Shown piece by piece: positions 51,798 through 60,791 of a stretch of DNA of 64,000 nucleotides (the stretch's first letter is position 1; each line of letters starts with the position of its first letter). The position numbers were made by a program, and so were the translations under genes. This DNA is from Rugamonas violacea (lineage in GTDB: Bacteria; Pseudomonadota; Gammaproteobacteria; Burkholderiales; Burkholderiaceae_D). Below the pieces are notes generated by a model. It saw nothing but the letters and a program-made list of their open reading frames with translations, had not been told where the DNA came from and did no database searches. The stretch is taken from contig NZ_JAEMNU010000083.1 in assembly GCF_016461825.1 (NCBI RefSeq), positions 137,274 through 201,273 on the forward strand, read 5' to 3'.

Positions 51798-51823
51798 ACG
51801 GCCGCCGCGAGGCGGCCGTTTTC
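51798..51823. terminator. Terminator between NYN and M28 genes
   Basis: ACGGCCGCC (51798-51806) and GGCGGCCGT (51811-51819) with loop GCGA, followed by TTTTC, ends the NYN gene. The convergent M28 gene stops 12 bases beyond. Confidence 0.85.
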
Positions 51824-51833
51824 ATTGCAAAGC

Positions 51834-53465
51834 TTACTTGGCGGCGCGCACTTTGCCGAAGGCGTCGCCCGCCTTCCAGGTCGGCATCGCCGGCGCGTCG
51901 GCGACACGGCGGCCCAGGTTCAGTGTGAACTGCGCCTGCTGCGTCATGCCCGACAAATCCCAGCTGGCATCGTACTCGTCGCTCACTTGGTGGTAGCGCG
52001 CGGAATAGGCGTCGACCAACTTCTTGGCGGCGGCCGGATTCTTCACGTAGTCGTGGCCCGCCTCGATCGAGAAGGCCGGCACGCCGCCCTTGGCGAAGTT
52101 GAAGTGGTCGCTGCGGAAGTAGCCGCCGGCCAGATCGGGCTCGGCTTCGGAAATGCGCATGCCCATCTGCTTGGCGGTGGCTTCGGCCATCTTGCCCAGC
52201 TCGGTGCGCTCGCTGCCCTGCGTGCCGATGTCGCGCGTCACGCCGACGAAGTTCAAGCTGTCCAGGTTCAGGTTGGCGGCCGTCTTGGCCATCGGCCACA
52301 ACGGCGCCGTGGCGTAGGCGGCGCTGCCCAGCAGGCCCTGCTCTTCGGCGGCGACCCACAGGAACATCTGGCTGCGGCGGGCCGGCGAGTGCACCGCCTC
52401 CTTGGCCATGGCCAACAGCGCGGCGCTGCCGGAGGCGTTGTCGACGGCACCGTTGAAGATGGTGTCGGCGCCCGTGCCTTGCTTGCCCAGGTGGTCCCAG
52501 TGCGCGCTGTAGATCACCACTTCGTCCTTCAATTTCGGATCGCTGCCGGGCACGATGCCGGCCACGTTGAACTGCTCCAGCAGGCGCACGGCGGCCTTCA
52601 TCTCGCCGCTGACCTTGGCGGCCAGCACCACCGGTTTGAAGTCCTTGCGTTCGGCGCCGGCGCGCAGCGCGTCCAGGTCCTGGCCGGCGGCCTTGAACAG
52701 GCTGCGCGCGGTGGCGTCGGTCATCCAGCCATGCAGGCCGCTGCCAACGGCGCCCTCGGCCAGCTGGAAGCGTTCCGGACCGGCCCAGCTGTTCTGCACC
52801 ACGCTCCAGCCGTAGGAGGCGGTGGCGTCGGTGTGGATCAGCAACACGCCGGCGGCGCCACGCCGCTTGGCTTCCTCGAATTTGTAGGTCCAGCGGCCGT
52901 AGTAGGTCAAGCCCTTGCCGTTGAAGCGGTTCGGCTGCTCGGCGGTCGGCTGCGGATCGTTGACCATCATGACCACCACCTTGCCGCTCACATCGACACC
53001 CTTGAAGTCGTCCCAACCCTCTTCCGGCGCGCTGATGCCGTAGCCGACGAAGACCATGCCGTTGTCGAAACTGTGCACCGGCTTGGCGTCGCCCGGCGCC
53101 CAGACCCAGTCCTGGCCGAAGCTCAGCGGCAGCGTCTGGCCGCCCGCTTCCAGGTGCAGGGTGCTCTCGGCCGGGGTCGACTTGACGCCGGCGATCTTCA
53201 CCGACTGGCGGAAACTGTTGCCGTTGGCCGGCTTCAGGCCCAGGGCCGCCGCCTGCGATTCCAGGTAGGCAACGGTCAGGTCGCCGCCGCGCTGGCCGGT
53301 GCCACGACCTTCCAGCACGTCGTTCGAGAGGAAGGCCAGATGGGCGCGCAACGGCGCTTCCTGCACCACCGGCGCGGTTTTGCCTTGCTGGGCGTGGGCG
53401 GGGAAAGCCAGCGCCAGGCTGATGGCCAGGGCGGAGGCTACGAAGGATGGGGACATTTTTTGCAT
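51834..53465 (-). CDS. Exported M28 family metallopeptidase
   Basis: The 543-residue protein has a signal peptide (about 1-25), an inserted PA domain (about 150-260), and the M28 zinc site: YSAHWDHLG (His, catalytic Asp), GAVDNASGSAALL (bridging Asp), VAAEEQGLLGS (catalytic Glu and ligand), and a late SDHFNFAKGGVPAF. Members are aminopeptidases or glutamate carboxypeptidase-like enzymes acting in periplasm or medium. Confidence 0.93.
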   Translation of the reverse strand: MQKMSPSFVASALAISLALAFPAHAQQGKTAPVVQEAPLRAHLAFLSNDVLEGRGTGQRGGDLTVAYLESQAAALGLKPANGNSFRQSVKIAGVKSTPAESTLHLEAGGQTLPLSFGQDWVWAPGDAKPVHSFDNGMVFVGYGISAPEEGWDDFKGVDVSGKVVVMMVNDPQPTAEQPNRFNGKGLTYYGRWTYKFEEAKRRGAAGVLLIHTDATASYGWSVVQNSWAGPERFQLAEGAVGSGLHGWMTDATARSLFKAAGQDLDALRAGAERKDFKPVVLAAKVSGEMKAAVRLLEQFNVAGIVPGSDPKLKDEVVIYSAHWDHLGKQGTGADTIFNGAVDNASGSAALLAMAKEAVHSPARRSQMFLWVAAEEQGLLGSAAYATAPLWPMAKTAANLNLDSLNFVGVTRDIGTQGSERTELGKMAEATAKQMGMRISEAEPDLAGGYFRSDHFNFAKGGVPAFSIEAGHDYVKNPAAAKKLVDAYSARYHQVSDEYDASWDLSGMTQQAQFTLNLGRRVADAPAMPTWKAGDAFGKVRAAK

Positions 53466-53630
53466 GGGATCCTAATCGCGAATGGGGTTTGGGTGCGGTC
53501 TGTGCATTTGCCGCGCCGCACATTGTATGTCAGCCGCGCGCGGCGCCGAAGCGCGACCTCTTGCGCAGTGCAGCATTCGGCGCGCCGTGTCGGCCGGCGC
53601 CGGCAGCACCACCGGCCCGACCCCGACCCC

Positions 53631-53680
53631 GGCTACGGCTACGGCTACGGCTACGGCTGCGGCTGGGGCTGGGGCTGCGG
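53631..53680. repeat. Hexamer repeat GGCTAC / GGCTGG / GGCTGC
   Basis: Four GGCTAC units run into GGCTGC and GGCTGGG variants in the gap between the M28 gene and the nucleoside-recognition gene, just after the latter's stop on the minus strand. No gene lies in the gap (53466-53682). Confidence 0.75.
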
Positions 53681-53682
53681 CC

Positions 53683-54621
53683 TCAGGCCAGCAGCAGGTG
53701 GGCCAGGCTGCGCAGGGCGATGCCGACGCAGGCGCCCAGCGCGGCCTGGCGCCACACGCCGGCGACGCGGCGGCCGGCCGAGATCAGGATCGCCACGCCG
53801 GGCAGGTCGAAGGGGTTGAGCAGGAAGCCGGCGCTGCGGTTGAGCATGGCGGCGTCGGCCGTGCCGTGCTTGATCATCTCGTCCATCACACCCATCCAGG
53901 CGGTGGCGCCGCCGAGGAACTTGGTGACCGCCGGCAGCACCAGCGCGGCGTCGAGGCGCAGCATGGCCATCGGCGCGGCCAGGGCGCGGGTCAGCATGTC
54001 GATGGCGCCGACCGAGCGCAGCAAGGTCACCGCCACCAGCGACAAGATCAGCATCGGCAGCGCCGCCACGGCGATGCGGAAGGATTCGGCGCCGGCGCGG
54101 TTGATGACGTCGAGCACGCCCTTGGCATCCTCGGCCACCGGGTGCGGCAGCGACTGGTCCTGGCTCAACTCGGCAGCGTTGAGGCGCCGGCCGAACAAAT
54201 AATAAGTGGAGGCGGCGGCGGCCAGGCCGCCGGCCAGCGAGAACAGCAAGGTGAAGCCGAAGTGCAGGCCCAGCGCCGTCATCGGGATCGAGATATTCGC
54301 CTGCGCCGTCGCCAACACCATCGCCAGGGTGGCGGCCAGGTGGCGGTCGGAGACGCCGCGCTGGTCCATCATGGCCAGGGTGGCGATGGGCGCGGCGAAG
54401 CTGACGAAGCTGATCTGCAACATGGCGAAGATCGACAGCCCGGTCAGGCCCAGCGGCAACAGCAGCGGCGCCAGGCGCGCCACCAGCCAGTCGAGGATGC
54501 CCTTGGCTTCGAGCAGGCGCATCAACGACAACATCACCACCATCACCGGCAGCAGGATGAAGAAGGCCAGCTCGACGGCGGAGCGGCCGGCGCGCAGAAT
54601 GATCTCGGTCAGAAGTTCCAT
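53683..54621 (-). CDS. Nucleoside-recognition (Gate) domain membrane protein
   Basis: The 312-residue membrane protein has about eight hydrophobic helices. Two 'nucleoside recognition' blocks are visible: one near 20-140 with LLEAKGILDWLVARLAPLLLPLGL cut as LLEAKGILDWL and LAPLLLPLGL, the other near 185-300 with FLGGATAWMGVMDEMI. The family, related to spore maturation and transporters, has no defined substrate. It is divergent from gluQ. Confidence 0.87.
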   Translation of the reverse strand: MELLTEIILRAGRSAVELAFFILLPVMVVMLSLMRLLEAKGILDWLVARLAPLLLPLGLTGLSIFAMLQISFVSFAAPIATLAMMDQRGVSDRHLAATLAMVLATAQANISIPMTALGLHFGFTLLFSLAGGLAAAASTYYLFGRRLNAAELSQDQSLPHPVAEDAKGVLDVINRAGAESFRIAVAALPMLILSLVAVTLLRSVGAIDMLTRALAAPMAMLRLDAALVLPAVTKFLGGATAWMGVMDEMIKHGTADAAMLNRSAGFLLNPFDLPGVAILISAGRRVAGVWRQAALGACVGIALRSLAHLLLA

Positions 54622-54713
54622 GGCCTATCTTAACCTCTGCGGCGCTGAAGGGCATCGCCAAAAAACCCCGCGGTTGCGCAGCGGCGCAGCGCCGCGCACG
54701 CTAAAATTGCGCC

Positions 54714-55649
54714 ATGAGTGAACAAGCACAATACATCGGGCGCTTCGCCCCCTCGCCCACCGGCCCGCTGCACCTCGGCTCGCTGGTGGCGGCCATGGCC
54801 AGCTATCTGGACGCCCGCCTGCACGACGGCCGCTGGCTGGTGCGCATCGAGGACGTCGACGGCGACCGCAACGTGGCCGGCGCCGACCAGCACATCCTCG
54901 CCTCGCTGCAACGCTGCGGCATGCGCTGGGACGGCGAGGTCGCTTGGCAAAGCCGGCGCGGCGGCCTGTACCAGTCCGCGCTGGAGCAACTCGGCGCCCT
55001 GGTCTACCCCTGCGCCTGCTCGCGCAAGGAGATCGCCGACTCCCAGCTGAGCCTGACGGGCCGGCAGGCCCAGTCGCAAATCTACCCCGGCACCTGCCGC
55101 CACGGCCTGGCGCCCGGCAGGGTCGCGCGCGCGCTGCGCCTGCGCGTGCCGTGCGGCGCCGAGCCGCTGCGCGTGCTAGGCTTCGACGACCGCTGGCAAG
55201 GTCCGCTCGGCCAGGACTTGTGCGACGAGGTCGGCGACTTCGTCGTCAAGCGCGCCGACGGTTTCTGGGCCTACCAGTTGGCCGTGGTGGTCGACGATGG
55301 CGTCCAAGGCGTCACCGACATCGTCCGTGGCGCCGACCTGATCGACTCGACGCCGCGCCAGCTGTATCTGCAACACTTGCTTGATCTACCGCAGCCGACC
55401 TATTTGCACGTGCCGGTGGTCAGCAACCAAGCGGGCGAGAAGCTGTCCAAACAAACGGGCGCGCAGGCCTTCGACAACGGCGCCCCGGTCGAGCAACTGT
55501 TGAACAGCGCGCTGCTGCCGGCCGCGCGCCTGCTCGGCATGGAGCTGGCCGCCGGCAGCGTCGAACAATTCTGGCGCGTCGCCGTGCCGGCCTGGGCTCA
55601 GGTACTGGCCGGCACAAGGGGAAAGGCACCGCAATGGAAATCGAACTGA
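54714..55649 (+). CDS. gluQ: Glutamyl-Q tRNA(Asp) synthetase
   Basis: This tRNA-modification enzyme glutamylates queuosine in tRNA-Asp. The 311-residue protein is a truncated GluRS: HLGS in place of HIGH (about 20-23), a zinc site built from CACS (about 100-103) and YPGTCRHG, KLSKQTG as the KMSKS equivalent (about 242-248), and no anticodon-binding domain. It overlaps the CYTH-CHAD gene by 16 bases. Confidence 0.95.
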   Translation: MSEQAQYIGRFAPSPTGPLHLGSLVAAMASYLDARLHDGRWLVRIEDVDGDRNVAGADQHILASLQRCGMRWDGEVAWQSRRGGLYQSALEQLGALVYPCACSRKEIADSQLSLTGRQAQSQIYPGTCRHGLAPGRVARALRLRVPCGAEPLRVLGFDDRWQGPLGQDLCDEVGDFVVKRADGFWAYQLAVVVDDGVQGVTDIVRGADLIDSTPRQLYLQHLLDLPQPTYLHVPVVSNQAGEKLSKQTGAQAFDNGAPVEQLLNSALLPAARLLGMELAAGSVEQFWRVAVPAWAQVLAGTRGKAPQWKSN

Positions 55650-57160
55650 AACTGCTGCTCGACGCCAACGACAACGAACGGCTGCGCCAACATCCGCTGA
55701 TCGCCGCCCACAGCGACGGCCAGAGCAGCCACCAGAACCTGCTGGCGCGCTATTTCGACACCTCCGACTTCGCCCTGCGCCGCCAGCAGGCCGGCCTGCG
55801 CGTGCGCCAGGTCGACGGCAGCTGGATACAAACCATGAAGGCGGGCGGCAGCGTGCACGGCGGCCTGCACCAGCGCAACGAATGGGAAGGCCCGGTGAAG
55901 CGCGCCTGGCCCGAGCTGGGCAAGCTGAAAAAAATGATGGGCGCCGACACCGACTGGCGCGCCCTGCTCGACGGCGACCTGGCCAAGCGGCTGGAGACCA
56001 AATTCACCGTCCGCGTCGAGCGCGACAAATGGGACGTGCGCCTGGGCGACGACGCCATCGAACTGGTGCTCGACCACGGCAGCGTCGAACACCAGGAGCA
56101 CGCCAGCCCCGTCAACGAGATCGAATTGGAATTGAAGTCGGGCAGTGCGCAGGGCCTGTACGCCTTCGCCCTGGCCTTGCTGGAGGACATCCCCCTGCGC
56201 CTGAGCAACATCAGCAAGGCCGAGCGCGGCTATGCGCTGTGCAGCCAGTCCGGCACCACGGTGCGCAAGGCGCGCCCGCCGGCGCTGCCGGCCGGCGCCA
56301 GTGTGCTGCAGGGCATGCAGGCGGTGATCGACAGTTGCCTGCAACAGATCCAGGACAACGAGGACGGCGTCATCCACAGCGACAACCCGGAGAGCCTGCA
56401 CCAGATGCGCGTCGGCGTGCGCCGGCTGCGCTCGGCGCTGAAGTTGTTCGACGGCGCCGCGCCCTGCCCGGCCGGGCTGGTGGAGGAAATCGGCTGGCTG
56501 GGCGGCGCGCTCGGCGGCGCGCGCGACTGGGAGGTGCTGGCGGCCGGCACGCTGCAAAGGCTGGCCGACACGCCGGCCGCGTTGCGCCACCTGCTGGCGA
56601 TCCAGCAGCCGGTGCTGCGCCAGGCCAGGCAGGCCCGTCACGACGCCGCGCAGGCGCTGCTGTCGCCGCGTTACACCCGGTTGCTGCTGCGCTTGTGCAG
56701 CTGGCTGCTGGAGTTGCCGGCGCAAGCCGGACAAGACGGCGCCGCGCTGGCCCGGCCGCTGAAAAAATTCGCCCGCGACACCATCAAGCGCAACCACGAA
56801 CGCCTGCTCGCACGCGCCAAGGCCATCGACGGCGGCGACGCCGCCAATCTGCACCGTCTGCGCATCGCCGGCAAGAAGGCGCGCTACGCGCTGGAGTTCT
56901 TCCAGACCCTGTACCGCGCCGGCGGCGTGCGCCGGCAGATCGGCGCGCTGAGCGCGATGCAGGACGAGCTGGGCCGCCACAACGACCTCAGCGTGGCCGG
57001 TCGCCTGCTGGCCCAGCTGCAGCAGGAACACAGCGGCAGCGCCGAGTCGATCGCCTTCGTGCGCGGCTACCTGTTGGCGCAGCAGGGCCACGAGACCGAC
57101 GGCCTGGCCAAGGCCTGGCAGGCCTTCAAGATGCTGCCGCCGCCCCGCCCAGCCGGCTGA
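55634..57160 (+). CDS. CYTH-CHAD protein (inorganic triphosphatase-like)
   Basis: The 508-residue protein has an N-terminal CYTH domain with the signature ExExK (Glu2, Glu4, Lys6 in MEIELKLLL) and RLRQVDG/ELELK-type strands through about 200. A C-terminal CHAD domain follows (about 225-490), with HQMRVGVRRLRSALKLF and LHRLRIAGKKARYALEF. CYTH tunnels hydrolyse triphosphates, and CHAD binds polyphosphate. It resembles YgiF plus CHAD and may link polyphosphate with PPPi turnover. Confidence 0.92.
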   Translation: MEIELKLLLDANDNERLRQHPLIAAHSDGQSSHQNLLARYFDTSDFALRRQQAGLRVRQVDGSWIQTMKAGGSVHGGLHQRNEWEGPVKRAWPELGKLKKMMGADTDWRALLDGDLAKRLETKFTVRVERDKWDVRLGDDAIELVLDHGSVEHQEHASPVNEIELELKSGSAQGLYAFALALLEDIPLRLSNISKAERGYALCSQSGTTVRKARPPALPAGASVLQGMQAVIDSCLQQIQDNEDGVIHSDNPESLHQMRVGVRRLRSALKLFDGAAPCPAGLVEEIGWLGGALGGARDWEVLAAGTLQRLADTPAALRHLLAIQQPVLRQARQARHDAAQALLSPRYTRLLLRLCSWLLELPAQAGQDGAALARPLKKFARDTIKRNHERLLARAKAIDGGDAANLHRLRIAGKKARYALEFFQTLYRAGGVRRQIGALSAMQDELGRHNDLSVAGRLLAQLQQEHSGSAESIAFVRGYLLAQQGHETDGLAKAWQAFKMLPPPRPAG

Positions 57161-57209
57161 GACAGCTGGGTCGGCCGGCGCCCAAACGCACGCCGAAAAA
57201 CCGCCAACC

Positions 57210-57241
57210 GTCGTTCCCGCGAAAGCGGGAACCCATGCCGA
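57210..57241. repeat. Dispersed palindrome GTCGTTCCCGCG-N4-GCGGGAACCCATGC
   Basis: GTTCCCGCGAAAGCGGGAAC is a perfect hairpin followed by CCATGCCG. The same core recurs at 60691 and, modified, at 23950. It belongs to a REP-like family and lies between the CYTH-CHAD gene and a convergent LysR gene. Confidence 0.75.
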
Positions 57242-57319
57242 GCCAAACCGCGCGCGGAGCATGAACTGCGCCGGCACAGCGGTCCGCCGACGCCGAGTAA
57301 CGGCTTGGTAAAGCCGCCC

Positions 57320-58279
57320 CTATGGCGCCGACGCCCGCGCCTTGCGGCCGATCTTTTTGTAGAAGCCCTCCAGCTCGCGCCGCACCAGGTCCTGGCCGTT
57401 GTCGATCACATAGTCCTGGAAGGCCGCCGCCACCTTGGGGATCGGCTGGTCGGTCAGGTGCATCACGTGCCAGTCCGCCTCGACCGGATTCTCCTGCATC
57501 GGCAGGATCGCCAGCAGGCCCGTCTCGAACTCCAGCGCGCAGGCGTGCACCGACAGGAAGCCCAGCCCCAATCCGGCCGACACCATGCGCTTGATCGCCT
57601 CGTTGCTCGACACCTCGGAACCGATGTTGAGCGGATGCCCGGCGTCGCGGAACAGCCGCTCGATCGCCGTGCGCGTGCCCGAACCGCGCTCGCGCACCAG
57701 CAGGTTGCACGCCATCACATCCTGCAAGCTCACCTTGCGCTTCTTCATCAGCGGGTGCGCCGGACTGGCGACGAAGGCCATCGGGTGGCGCGCGAAGCGG
57801 GCCGCGTTGGTGCGCAGCTCGCGCGGCGGCGTGCCCATGATGGCCAGGTCGATCTCGTGGCGCGCCAGCATGTTGACGATCTCGGCGCGGTTGCCCACCT
57901 GCAACTTGAGGCGCACGTCGGGCCGCTCCAAGGTGAACGGCACCAACAGCGGCGGCAGCAAGTGCTCGGCGGTGGTGACCGCGCCGATGCGCAAGGTGCC
58001 GCTGGTGACGCCCTGCAGCGCGGCCAGCTCGTCGGCCGCCTGCTCCCACAACCGCAGGATGCGCTCGGAGAAATCGACCATCACCTCGCCGGCGGCGGTC
58101 AGCTGGATGTTGCGGCCGACCTTGCGCGTCAGCGCGATGCCGGCGATCTCTTCGAGTGTGCGCAATTGCAACGAAACGGCCGGCTGCGTGACGTGCATCG
58201 CGTCGGCCGCGCGCGACACGCTTTCATGGCGGGCGATCAGCACCAGCGACTGGAGCTGGCGGAAACTGGCGTGATGCAT
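57320..58279 (-). CDS. LysR-family regulator (CbbR/CysB-like group)
   Basis: The 319-residue regulator has an N-terminal winged HTH (LVLIARHESVSRAADAMHVTQPAVSLQLRTLEE, about 12-44) and a LysR effector domain (about 92-300; SGTLRIGAVTTAEHLLPPLLV). The pattern is that of CbbR-type regulators. It is divergent from the HAD-like gene 130 bases away, which is its likely target. The shared AT-rich region probably holds its binding site. Confidence 0.9.
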   Translation of the reverse strand: MHHASFRQLQSLVLIARHESVSRAADAMHVTQPAVSLQLRTLEEIAGIALTRKVGRNIQLTAAGEVMVDFSERILRLWEQAADELAALQGVTSGTLRIGAVTTAEHLLPPLLVPFTLERPDVRLKLQVGNRAEIVNMLARHEIDLAIMGTPPRELRTNAARFARHPMAFVASPAHPLMKKRKVSLQDVMACNLLVRERGSGTRTAIERLFRDAGHPLNIGSEVSSNEAIKRMVSAGLGLGFLSVHACALEFETGLLAILPMQENPVEADWHVMHLTDQPIPKVAAAFQDYVIDNGQDLVRRELEGFYKKIGRKARASAP

Positions 58280-58409
58280 AAGGCTTTCCTTATCAATTAT
58301 CGAATATCTTTAATTTTTCTTTTAGTTATTCTACAACTATATTAGGCACATTCACTGCTGTTTTGACTGCTGTCCTTCGATTTCCCCACCTTTTTAGCGG
58401 GAGCATTCC

Positions 58410-59111
58410 ATGAGCATCGACGTAATCTTCCTCGGCCTCGACGGCGTACTGTTCGACACCGAAGCGCTGCACCTGGCGGCCTGCAACACCGCCTTCGCCC
58501 AAGCCGGCCTGTCGCTGCGCTGGACCCTGCCGGCCCTGCGCGCCGCCGCCGCGACGCACGGCTACGCCCGCGCCGTCGGCGCCGCGCTGGTCTGCGAACC
58601 GCTGGCGCGCGACAAGGCCCGCGTCGCCGAGCTGTTCGCCGCCAAGCACGCCCACTTCCAGCAGGCCGTGGCGCGGCAGGCGCTGAAGCCGTCGCCGGCC
58701 GCGCTGGCGCTGATCGAGGACGCCCGCGCCGCCGGCTGCAAGCTGGCCGTGCTGTCGGACCTGCCGGCGCCGGTGAGCGCGCAGTTGTTGCAGCAATGCT
58801 TCGGCGACGACGTCAACAGCCTGTTCGCCGTGGTGGCCGGCGGCGTCAACTTCGACGGCCCGGCCGGCATCGGCCCGCACGCCCGCGCCCTCAACGCGAT
58901 GGGCCTGCAGCCGGCGGCCAGCATCGCCATCGACGCCGCCAAGCCCAGCCTGCGCGCCGCCGAAGCGGCCGGCCTGTGGACGGTGTCGGTGGCGCCCTAC
59001 GGCGCCGAGGTCCTGCGGCCGCAGCAGTTCATCACCTTCGACGCGCTGCGCGAACTGCGCACCAGCCCGTTCACGGCCAATCCGCAAGAGGAGCAGGAAC
59101 TGGCCGCCTAA
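58410..59111 (+). CDS. HAD-like protein lacking the nucleophile Asp
   Basis: The 233-residue protein follows the CbbY/phosphatase-like HAD layout: a first strand with LGLDGVLFDTE, a helical cap (about 18-85), CKLAVLSDLPAPVS for motif II (Ser), and AIDAAKPSLRAAEAAGL for motif IV. In motif I, DxDG has become GLDG (Gly9), so the phosphoaspartate nucleophile is absent while the acid/base Asp11 remains. It is therefore probably not a classical phosphatase. Divergent LysR gene as neighbour. Confidence 0.85.
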   Translation: MSIDVIFLGLDGVLFDTEALHLAACNTAFAQAGLSLRWTLPALRAAAATHGYARAVGAALVCEPLARDKARVAELFAAKHAHFQQAVARQALKPSPAALALIEDARAAGCKLAVLSDLPAPVSAQLLQQCFGDDVNSLFAVVAGGVNFDGPAGIGPHARALNAMGLQPAASIAIDAAKPSLRAAEAAGLWTVSVAPYGAEVLRPQQFITFDALRELRTSPFTANPQEEQELAA

Positions 59112-59127
59112 GCTGCCATATCCATAT

Positions 59128-59232
59128 GTAAGGCCGCTTCAAAATGGCCGTGGCCAGGCGCGGCGACGCAGACAGTGCGTTGGCACGGCAAGGAGCCGCA
59201 ACGACGCTAAGGACGTTTTGAAGCGGCCTTAC
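59128..59232. repeat. 105-bp hairpin element with 17-bp perfect terminal inverted repeats
   Basis: GTAAGGCCGCTTCAAAA (59128-59144) and its exact complement (59216-59232) enclose about 71 bases of GC-rich DNA. The element lies between the HAD-like gene and the NADH dehydrogenase gene, size and ends resembling a MITE or REP-type palindrome. Confidence 0.75.
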
Positions 59233-59278
59233 AGCACCATCCTGTCGCACCACCATTCACCAACTCTGGAGGCGAACC

Positions 59279-60580
59279 ATGGACACCATCGTTATCGTAG
59301 GAGGCGGCGCCGGCGGACTCGAACTGGCCACCCGTCTGGGCGACACCCTGGGCAAGGCCAAGCGCGCGCGCGTGCTGCTGGTCGACCGCTCGCCGGGCCA
59401 TTTCTGGAAGCCGCTGCTGCACACCGTGGCCTCCGGCAAATGCGACCCGCAGGTGACGCAGATCGAATTCTCGGCCCAGGCGGCCGAGCACGCCTTCGAA
59501 TTCGTCCAGGGCGAGGTGATGTCGATCGACCGCGCCAGCCGCAGCGTCGAGCTGGCGCCGCGCTGCGTCGACGGCCTGGAGCTGCAACCGCGCCGCCGCC
59601 TGGCCTACGACAAGCTGGTGCTGGCGCTGGGCTCGGTGACCAACTTCTTCAACGTGCCCGGCGCGGCCGAGAACGTGCTCACGCTCGACAACGTCGGCGA
59701 GGCCGAGACCTTCCGCAAACGCTTCGTCGCCGCCTGCATCCGCGCCGGCGAGCACAAGGCCGGCGGCGACCCGGCGCTGGGCCAGGTCAGCGTGGTGATC
59801 GTCGGCGGCGGCGCCACCGGCGTCGAACTGGCGGCCGAACTGAGCCATGCCGCCCGCTCGCTGGCCGAGTATAAGGTGCACGCCCTCGATCCGCTGCAAG
59901 ACGTACACATCAGCGTCATCGAGCGCGGCCAGTACCTGCTGCCGCACCTGCACCCGCAGTTGTCGGAGCGCGCCGCGCGCCATCTGCGCTCGCTCGGCAT
60001 CCGCGTGTTGACCGGCACCGCCGTGGCCAGCGTGACGCCGCGCGCCGTCATCGACGTCGCCGGCCGCGAACACCCGGCCGACCTGATGCTGTGGGCCGCC
60101 GGCGTCGAGGCGCCGGCGCTGTGCGCCAGTCTCGGCCTGGCGGTCAACCGCCTGCGCCAGATCGTCGTCGACGCCACCCTGCAGGCCGGCGGCGACGCCA
60201 GCGTCTACGCCTTCGGCGACTGCGCCAGCTTCACCTGTCCGCACAAGGGCACGGCGGCGCCGCCGCGCGCCCAGGTGGCGCACCAGCAGGCGATGTTCCT
60301 GGCCGACCTGCTGGCGCGCCGCGACACGCCGCGCAAGCCCGACTTCCGCTACCGCGACTACGGCTCGTTGGTCTCGCTGGGGCCGTTGGCGGCGGTCGGC
60401 GTGCTGACCGGCGCGGTGAGCGGCAAGAGCCTGCATGTGGGCGGCGCGGCGGCGCGGCTACTGTATCGCCTGATGTACCAGAAGCACATGCTGGCTTTAC
60501 ACGGCATGGCGCGGATGGCGGCGCTCAGCCTGGTCGACTGGTTGCGCGGCAAGCTGGTGCCGCCGGTCAAGCTGCACTGA
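59279..60580 (+). CDS. ndh: Type-2 NADH dehydrogenase (NAD(P)/FAD-dependent oxidoreductase)
   Basis: The 433-residue flavoprotein transfers electrons from NADH to quinone without proton pumping. VIVGGGAGGLELATRLG (5-21) binds FAD, VVIVGGGATGVELAAELS (about 172-189) binds NADH, and YAFGDCASF near 308 carries the FAD-proximal Asp. The C-terminal amphipathic helices (LLYRLMYQKHMLALHG...) attach it to the membrane. The last codons, CTG CAC TGA, are part of a 13-bp tandem array. Confidence 0.9.
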   Translation: MDTIVIVGGGAGGLELATRLGDTLGKAKRARVLLVDRSPGHFWKPLLHTVASGKCDPQVTQIEFSAQAAEHAFEFVQGEVMSIDRASRSVELAPRCVDGLELQPRRRLAYDKLVLALGSVTNFFNVPGAAENVLTLDNVGEAETFRKRFVAACIRAGEHKAGGDPALGQVSVVIVGGGATGVELAAELSHAARSLAEYKVHALDPLQDVHISVIERGQYLLPHLHPQLSERAARHLRSLGIRVLTGTAVASVTPRAVIDVAGREHPADLMLWAAGVEAPALCASLGLAVNRLRQIVVDATLQAGGDASVYAFGDCASFTCPHKGTAAPPRAQVAHQQAMFLADLLARRDTPRKPDFRYRDYGSLVSLGPLAAVGVLTGAVSGKSLHVGGAAARLLYRLMYQKHMLALHGMARMAALSLVDWLRGKLVPPVKLH

Positions 60581-60687
60581 AACGCTGCACTGAAACACTG
60601 CACTGAAACACTGCACTGAAACGCTGCACTGAAACACTGCACTGAAACGCTGCACTAAAACGCTGCACTGAAACGCTGCACTGAAAC
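60571..60687. repeat. 13-bp tandem repeat GCTGCACTGAAAC, nine units
   Basis: Nine head-to-tail copies of (G/A)CTGCACT(G/A)AAAC begin inside the last codons of ndh and run to a REP-like palindrome at 60691. Each unit has the ndh C-terminal Leu-His-stop. The rest of the gap to 60791 is palindromic DNA. Confidence 0.95.
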
Positions 60688-60690
60688 CCC

Positions 60691-60720
60691 GTCGTTCCCG
60701 CGCATGCGGGAACCCATGCC
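60691..60720. repeat. Dispersed palindrome, second copy
   Basis: GTCGTTCCCGCG-CATG-CGGGAACCCATGCC repeats the element at 57210. Bases 60721-60780 add further GCGGCGCATG inverted repeats. Confidence 0.75.
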
Positions 60721-60791
60721 GCGCCAAACAACATGCGGCGCATGGCGGAAACGCATGCGCCGCATGGCGGGAACCACAAGTGTTTCAGCAA

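Noticed and set aside
58280-58409. Defined CbbR-type T-N11-A operator between LysR and HAD-like genes
   Set aside because: The region is AT-rich and several weak matches occur by chance; none stands out.
60571-60687. 13-bp array as CRISPR or iteron origin
   Set aside because: No spacers; no DnaA boxes, AT-rich stretch or replication gene nearby.
60497-60791. Minus-strand ORFs rich in QCFSA and QCSVSVQ
   Set aside because: They are translations of the tandem repeat in different frames, without ribosome-binding sites.
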